Below, piece by piece: positions 6,319-7,284 of a stretch of 7,284 bases of DNA. Under the pieces are notes generated by a model. That model worked only from the letters and a program-made list of their open reading frames with translations. It had not been told where the DNA came from and made no database searches. Position 1 is the first letter of the stretch. Each line of letters begins with the position of its first letter. Source of the DNA: Bacillota bacterium (GTDB lineage Bacteria > Bacillota > DTU030); NCBI GenBank assembly GCA_012842325.1, contig DUTA01000038.1, forward strand, positions 1-7,284, given 5' to 3'. The position numbers and the translations under genes are program-made.

Positions 6319-6347
6319 CCCCCGGCCGGTTAAACCGGGACCGGGGG
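6319..6347 (-). terminator. Possible terminator after the small membrane protein gene
   Basis: A 12-bp GC-rich stem: CCCCCGG with CCGGGGG (6341-6347 and 6319-6325), a two-base bulge, then CCGGT-TTA-ACCGG. It lies 30 bases past the stop of the 78-aa gene. ATAATTGT follows instead of a clean T-run, so termination efficiency is uncertain. The 6211-6318 stretch beyond it shows no gene. Confidence 0.4.
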
Positions 6348-6377
6348 AGGAATGTCTACAGGATACCTGGAGATGCC

Positions 6378-6614
6378 TCAGTACTCGCCACTGCTTCCCC
6401 AGCTGGAAGCCATATCCATGCCCCACAGGACCAGCAGGACAGTGAGGATGGTACCAGCAGGAAGGCCGGACTTAAAAAAGAAGAGGACCGTCTGGGCAAT
6501 AACCAGGGCCAGAATCACCGCATTAAAGATGAAGCGCGTCGAGACTTCCACCCGGGCCCTTTTCAGGAGTATCCCTGCCAAAACCCCTCCCAACGCAGCC
6601 AGCAGCAGTCCCAT
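6378..6614 (-). CDS. Small hydrophobic membrane protein, function unknown
   Basis: A 78-aa protein with three hydrophobic stretches at about residues 2-17, 28-47 and 54-72, so probably two or three membrane helices. A basic segment, KRAR, is at 18-21. ATG 6614 is supported by GGAGGTG (6621-6627) with eight bases between GGAGG and the start codon. That site and the clean membrane pattern argue for a real gene. It follows the type IIG restriction enzyme gene in the same direction after 102 bases. I do not recognise a family. The tail after the last helix (SSWGSSGEY) is short and polar. Confidence 0.72.
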   Translation of the reverse strand: MGLLLAALGGVLAGILLKRARVEVSTRFIFNAVILALVIAQTVLFFFKSGLPAGTILTVLLVLWGMDMASSWGSSGEY

Positions 6615-6716
6615 GCTTTACACCTCCAGTTGTGGTCATGTATTCTCGCCCTGCACCGCCGCTGTTTAATACCTTATACAAACAACAGCCAGATTCCTGC
6701 TTCCACTGCCAATTTT

Positions 6717-7284
6717 TCAACCTTTTTCGCCCTTTTTCCCCTCTCCAGCCTCCCCACCGTCCCGGAGGCAGCGCCGGATCCTTTCCCCTTCCGCCGGTTT
6801 CAGTCCATAGAGGGCAAAGACCGCCTCATCCACCTGCCGCATGAGTTCTGCCATCTTCTCTCCCTGGGCCGCCACCGTCCCGGCATCGTCCCGGGCTTCG
6901 GCGGCCTTCAGGCGCTCACCCAGGGCCACCAGCCGCCGGGCCAGGGCAATCAGAGGTGCCTGGGCCGCAGGCGAAGCGGCAGGGATGGGCAGGTGCCGCA
7001 GGCCCCTGCCCCGGCTGCTTCCCATGGGCAGGCGGGTGGCGGTGGCGCTGGAGGCGGCGGAAAGGATGCCGGCCTCCCGGGCGTAAAAGGTGAGGAGGCT
7101 GCTGTTGAGGAGGGCCAGGAGGTAAAGGAGGGAATAGGCGGGATCCCGCTGATTGATCACATAGACGCTGTTGTCGCAGTATTCCTCGGGATCGGCGCTG
7201 TAGGCCGCCGCCAGGCGCCGGTCCCCGCCCAGGGACTGGCGGACAAAGAGCTTGGCCTGGCGGAACCGCTCCTCGCTCCTGCCG
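6717..7284 (-). CDS. C-terminal part of a type IIG restriction-modification enzyme (TaqI_C-like specificity domain)
   Basis: 188 residues precede the TGA at 6717-6719, and the start lies beyond the window. The segment KLFVRQSLGG near the edge, then DNSVYVINQRD, then YLLALLNSSLLTFYAR are the hallmarks of the TaqI-like C-terminal specificity domain in Eco57I-type methylase-endonuclease fusions. A helical region follows, and the terminal FALYGLKPAEGERI ends many such enzymes. The N-terminal nuclease and the NPPY methylase motifs would lie outside the window. In the full enzyme this domain recognises the DNA site. The extreme C-terminus (GEAGEGKKGEKG) is low-complexity and charged. A stand-alone methylase of the same family cannot be excluded without the N-terminal half. 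Confidence 0.85.
   Translation of the reverse strand, partial: GRSEERFRQAKLFVRQSLGGDRRLAAAYSADPEEYCDNSVYVINQRDPAYSLLYLLALLNSSLLTFYAREAGILSAASSATATRLPMGSSRGRGLRHLPIPAASPAAQAPLIALARRLVALGERLKAAEARDDAGTVAAQGEKMAELMRQVDEAVFALYGLKPAEGERIRRCLRDGGEAGEGKKGEKG

Noticed and set aside
6523..6720. 65-codon minus-strand frame overlapping the 78-aa membrane gene
   Set aside because: It overlaps the better-supported gene in another frame and has no recognisable features.
1..7284. DISARM-like or other defence island (DUF1998 helicase plus methylase/nuclease)
   Set aside because: The helicase has the short MrfA/YprA layout rather than the large DrmA type. The methionine operon and riboswitch separate it from the type IIG gene, and no DrmB, PLD or other partner is visible.

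Overview
The window reads as ordinary chromosomal DNA of a GC-rich Firmicute, most likely a thermophilic or anaerobic clostridial lineage (Moorella or Desulfotomaculum-like). This placement is an inference. It rests on a SAM-I (S-box) riboswitch with a Rho-independent terminator, strong GGAGG ribosome binding sites, a MrfA/YprA-type helicase, an anaerobe-style Fe-S protein, and codon use rich in GCC, CTG and CGG. All genes but one lie on the minus strand.

Layout from left to right. Positions 1-2123 (minus) hold most of a DEAD/DEAH-type helicase with a DUF1998 C-terminal region (MrfA/YprA family), cut by the window edge just before its expected cysteine cluster. Positions 2124-2360 are a divergent intergenic region with repeat modules, a CRP/FNR-like palindrome and a -10 box. 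These lead into the only plus-strand gene, a 239-aa polyferredoxin-like protein (2361-3080) followed by a clear intrinsic terminator. Positions 3145-3344 are a structured, repeat-bearing spacer between convergent genes. Positions 3345-5757 (minus) are a two-gene methionine operon, metY then metX. Positions 5758-6210 are its long leader: promoter, small hairpin, SAM-I aptamer, terminator, and a further stretch of about 180 nt with two GC hairpins. Positions 6378-6614 encode a 78-aa membrane protein, and 6717-7284 the C-terminal end of a TaqI_C-type (type IIG) restriction-modification enzyme.

How the genes work together. MetX activates homoserine (probably as the O-acetyl ester) and MetY replaces the ester with sulfide to give homocysteine. 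The SAM-I element should stop transcription of both when SAM is plentiful. The Fe-S protein looks like a single-gene unit that may be controlled by a CRP/FNR-family redox or nitrosative-stress regulator. The helicase and the type IIG enzyme sit on either side of the methionine block and show no sign of forming one system.

I found no convincing new multi-gene system. The points most worth a second look are the Fe-S gene bracketed by mirrored two-module inverted repeats, its CRP-like operator, its incomplete second cluster motif, and the folded repeat spacer 3' of it.
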